Part shown: positions 49,032 through 51,090 of the stretch, in pieces
Layout: the number at the start of each line of letters is the position of its first letter
Position numbering within the stretch: position 1 is the first letter of the stretch
From: Nitrospira japonica
Lineage (GTDB): Bacteria; Nitrospirota; Thermodesulfovibrionia; Thermodesulfovibrionales; SM23-35
DNA length: 51,090 nt
NCBI GenBank assembly: GCA_020725385.1
Contig: DYFC01000032.1
Location: forward strand, 1-51,090
Direction: 5' to 3'
The notes under the pieces: model-generated
Told to the model about the DNA's origin: nothing
The model's database searches: none
What the model saw: the letters and a program-made list of their open reading frames with translations, nothing else
Program-made: the position numbers and the translations under genes

Positions 49032-51090
49032 CTACACACCTCCTTTATTTTGTTCATCTATTCTTTCCTTCAATATGCCAGGATAAAGCTCAAGCGTATC
49101 AAAAAATAAACCATTATCAATGGTTTCAAGAAGCAAACTCTGCTGCTTATCATCAACTTTAAATTCTTTTTGAATTGAAGCAGTTATGAGACTTATCCAT
49201 ATCTGATAACTATCCGAGGTTTTATCTTCTAAACTTACTCCCCATTCCTTATACTTTGTTAACCAGAGGGACTGCAAATCTCTAAGTTTGGTATCTGTTA
49301 TCCCCTCAAGCTGTTTTCCTTTTAAAAGTTCATCCCAAATGTACATTATCTTTTGGCTCAATTCATCAAGTAAAAATGGCTTTGATTTGAAATCACCCAC
49401 ATTGGATTTGCGTCTGTTATCTTTATTAAGGTGTATATCATGCCTTCTCGTATTACAGTCAAGAAATTCAAAATCATAGTAATTGGGGTAAACCCTTACT
49501 TTGTAGCCACTTTTAAGATCGGAAATATGAACAAGGTCACCCATAAAACTTTTTACAAAAGAAGCTTCTTCTTTATGTGTATCTCCTTCACTGCTTTTTT
49601 TGACCATATATGGATGAAAATAGTCTTCCTTACACATGCCCAAATTGTAATTTATATCCCATGATATATTTTGCTTGTCGAAGGTTATTTTTGTTTTACA
49701 ATCTTCGTTCTTGACGTCCTTAATAGTCCATGTATTTTTGCTTTTTTCCTTCCAGTAATCTTTATTCAAATTCTCAAAGTTCTTAAGCATTCTTTTACCA
49801 GAGTCGAGTATGACAAACATGGGAACTTTTTTATGAAAGAAGATATTTCCTATATTAAAAGAAAGCCTTCCTATGACCTTTCCGAAATATTCTTTATACT
49901 GGGAATATATATAATCTGAGATAGGTATGGCTTTATCAGCTGGAACTATAGCCATCATAATGTCAGGTGTTGTTGTAATAACTCTGAGCGGATAAATTTC
50001 TTTATCATCTATTAACACTTCCCTGATAGTTGTTTCCTGTATTTCATTTTTCTCTTTTTCAAATTCCGATGCCTTGATTCTTATTAGCTTTCCTTCCCAT
50101 TCCTGCCTTTTAACCTCAAAATCTGTTTCTTTATATCCTTCATTCACCACAAAAATGTTATCTCCAGCCCTGTAAATATCTATTTTTATCCCATTTATTT
50201 CAGCTTCATAAATAGCATTTTCCAACTGCAATTGACCAGAATTTTTAAGCTTTAGTTTTAATCTCCTGAAAGGTGCAATGAGTTTTTTATTTTCAAGTGT
50301 CCTCAAATCAAACAGATTCTCAAGGAACTTCCTTGTGGTATTCCAAACATTCAGCAAACGAGATGGAGTATGATTTTTTGTAAGCAAAAAATTGCATAGG
50401 TTAGGTTTATTTCCAAATCTTTTTTCTATTTCAAGCTTCTTATCAATGTTCTTTATCCAATCTTTTATTTTCTGCCAGTTTTCAGGCAGTTGCAGTTCTT
50501 TTCTATGTTTGTCGAATAAATATGATATAGCCTTTAAAAAGTCTTTTTCCTTATTGGTTATAGGTGATTTTCCATCTATTGCTTTATTGATCCTATCAAT
50601 CCACTCACTTATTTTTTCATAATTTATTACAATATCTTTACCTTCATTTTTTTCAATTATGTCCTTACGATTTTTATCATTTTCTTTAAAATCATTAATT
50701 TTTTCGAGATGTTGAATTGCTTCTTTAATGCTTTTTGCTTCTTTTACAAAAAGACTCCACAACATATCGCCACTCAACCATGGTTCAAGTGAAAATTTTG
50801 CAACAATAAGAGCCAGTTTGCCATTTTTATCAGCTATCTCATCACTAAAGATGCTATGGCAGTCGTTTCTTTGCTTTTGTTCCCAAATTCTTCTTTCCTT
50901 ACAGATATTACAGACACTATACTGTGTTGATATAGAAGGTCTCTTGCGGCATACACTGCAAATGGTCTTCTCTTTGACATTATCCCATTGTCTCATCCAT
51001 GATAGTTTATGATTTAACCTTTGATAGGGATATTTGCTTTTTTCTGATATTCTCTTGATAGTATGAACAATCTCCATAACAAAATTTGTC
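49032..51090 (-). CDS. Cas10/Csx11-like type III large subunit, 3' part only
   Basis: At least 685 residues; the frame is open to the window edge, so the N-terminus is missing. Residue numbers here start at the ATG at 51077. A zinc finger (C40, C43, C56, C59; ICSVCRKR...VCNICKERR) is followed by a helical part. A palm-like segment comes next: TTTPDIMMAIVPADKAIPI (about 368-386) and GKVIGRLSFNIGNIFFHKKVPMFVILDSGKRML. The latter pattern is characteristic of Csx11-type large subunits. Where canonical Cas10 has GGDD, this has TTPD, so the cyclase is predicted inactive. An HD domain, if any, would be in the unseen part. It leads the visible operon. Confidence 0.8.
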   Translation of the reverse strand, partial: TNFVMEIVHTIKRISEKSKYPYQRLNHKLSWMRQWDNVKEKTICSVCRKRPSISTQYSVCNICKERRIWEQKQRNDCHSIFSDEIADKNGKLALIVAKFSLEPWLSGDMLWSLFVKEAKSIKEAIQHLEKINDFKENDKNRKDIIEKNEGKDIVINYEKISEWIDRINKAIDGKSPITNKEKDFLKAISYLFDKHRKELQLPENWQKIKDWIKNIDKKLEIEKRFGNKPNLCNFLLTKNHTPSRLLNVWNTTRKFLENLFDLRTLENKKLIAPFRRLKLKLKNSGQLQLENAIYEAEINGIKIDIYRAGDNIFVVNEGYKETDFEVKRQEWEGKLIRIKASEFEKEKNEIQETTIREVLIDDKEIYPLRVITTTPDIMMAIVPADKAIPISDYIYSQYKEYFGKVIGRLSFNIGNIFFHKKVPMFVILDSGKRMLKNFENLNKDYWKEKSKNTWTIKDVKNEDCKTKITFDKQNISWDINYNLGMCKEDYFHPYMVKKSSEGDTHKEEASFVKSFMGDLVHISDLKSGYKVRVYPNYYDFEFLDCNTRRHDIHLNKDNRRKSNVGDFKSKPFLLDELSQKIMYIWDELLKGKQLEGITDTKLRDLQSLWLTKYKEWGVSLEDKTSDSYQIWISLITASIQKEFKVDDKQQSLLLETIDNGLFFDTLELYPGILKERIDEQNKGGV

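Overview
The window is AT-rich, densely packed bacterial chromosome. The host is a Gram-negative with LPS: there are Kdo-8-phosphate phosphatase, heptose-7-phosphate kinase and outer-membrane lipoprotein genes. Two-CW sensor kinases, DUF4388 proteins, a sigma-54 promoter, a CysB/selenium-type LysR regulator and a free-standing archaeal-type tRNA-Thr editing domain would suit a Nitrospirota (Thermodesulfovibrio-like) or deltaproteobacterial-type anaerobe. That placement is an inference from gene style, not from a marker gene; a Fe/Mn superoxide dismutase suggests some oxygen exposure.

Layout. 1-5400 (minus): gltX, tilS, an HNH nuclease, ybaB, dnaX, SRP RNA and tRNA-Ser(GGA), an information-processing block. 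5600-12470: gph, an exported hypothetical, bioB, a LysR regulator, a 46-aa ORF, folP, the trans-editing domain, serS, a YggU-like protein and a glycine-zipper lipoprotein. 12470-19400 (minus): a thioredoxin-domain DUF255 protein, sod, and two PAS-type histidine kinases with a small exported OB-like protein between them. 19770-31960 (plus): mnmG; a sigma-54-driven exported isochorismatase-fold hydrolase; kdsC; the overlapping chain pgsA-plsY-TPR membrane protein-DUF4388 protein; queC; DUF1284; UPF0158; rfaE1; a PP-loop protein; a GNAT. 31970-39540: a three-domain AMP-ligase/ACP/PlsC protein, DUF1015, UspA and a P-type ATPase.

39550-43550 is an accessory, repeat-rich zone: palindromic repeats, a DUF2283 gene, a decayed MntA/HepT pair, a GC-rich patch, a candidate structured RNA ahead of a small gene, and then a CRISPR array. 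The array is interrupted by an element carrying a 23S-IVP-type four-helix-bundle gene.

43550-51090 (minus) is the 3' part of a type III CRISPR-Cas operon running into the array. In transcription order it holds a Csx11/Cas10-like large subunit (5' end outside the window), a Cmr4-like RAMP, a Cmr5-like small subunit, another RAMP, a two-TM protein of unknown role, a group II-type reverse transcriptase, cas1, cas2, an AT-rich leader and the array. The large subunit shows no GGDD motif in its visible part, and no CARF protein or Cas6 is visible. This locus is the most unusual content. Next come two genes whose conserved N-termini begin upstream of any ATG/GTG/TTG, both at an ATA codon with a Shine-Dalgarno sequence, and the four-helix-bundle element sitting at CRISPR repeat edges.
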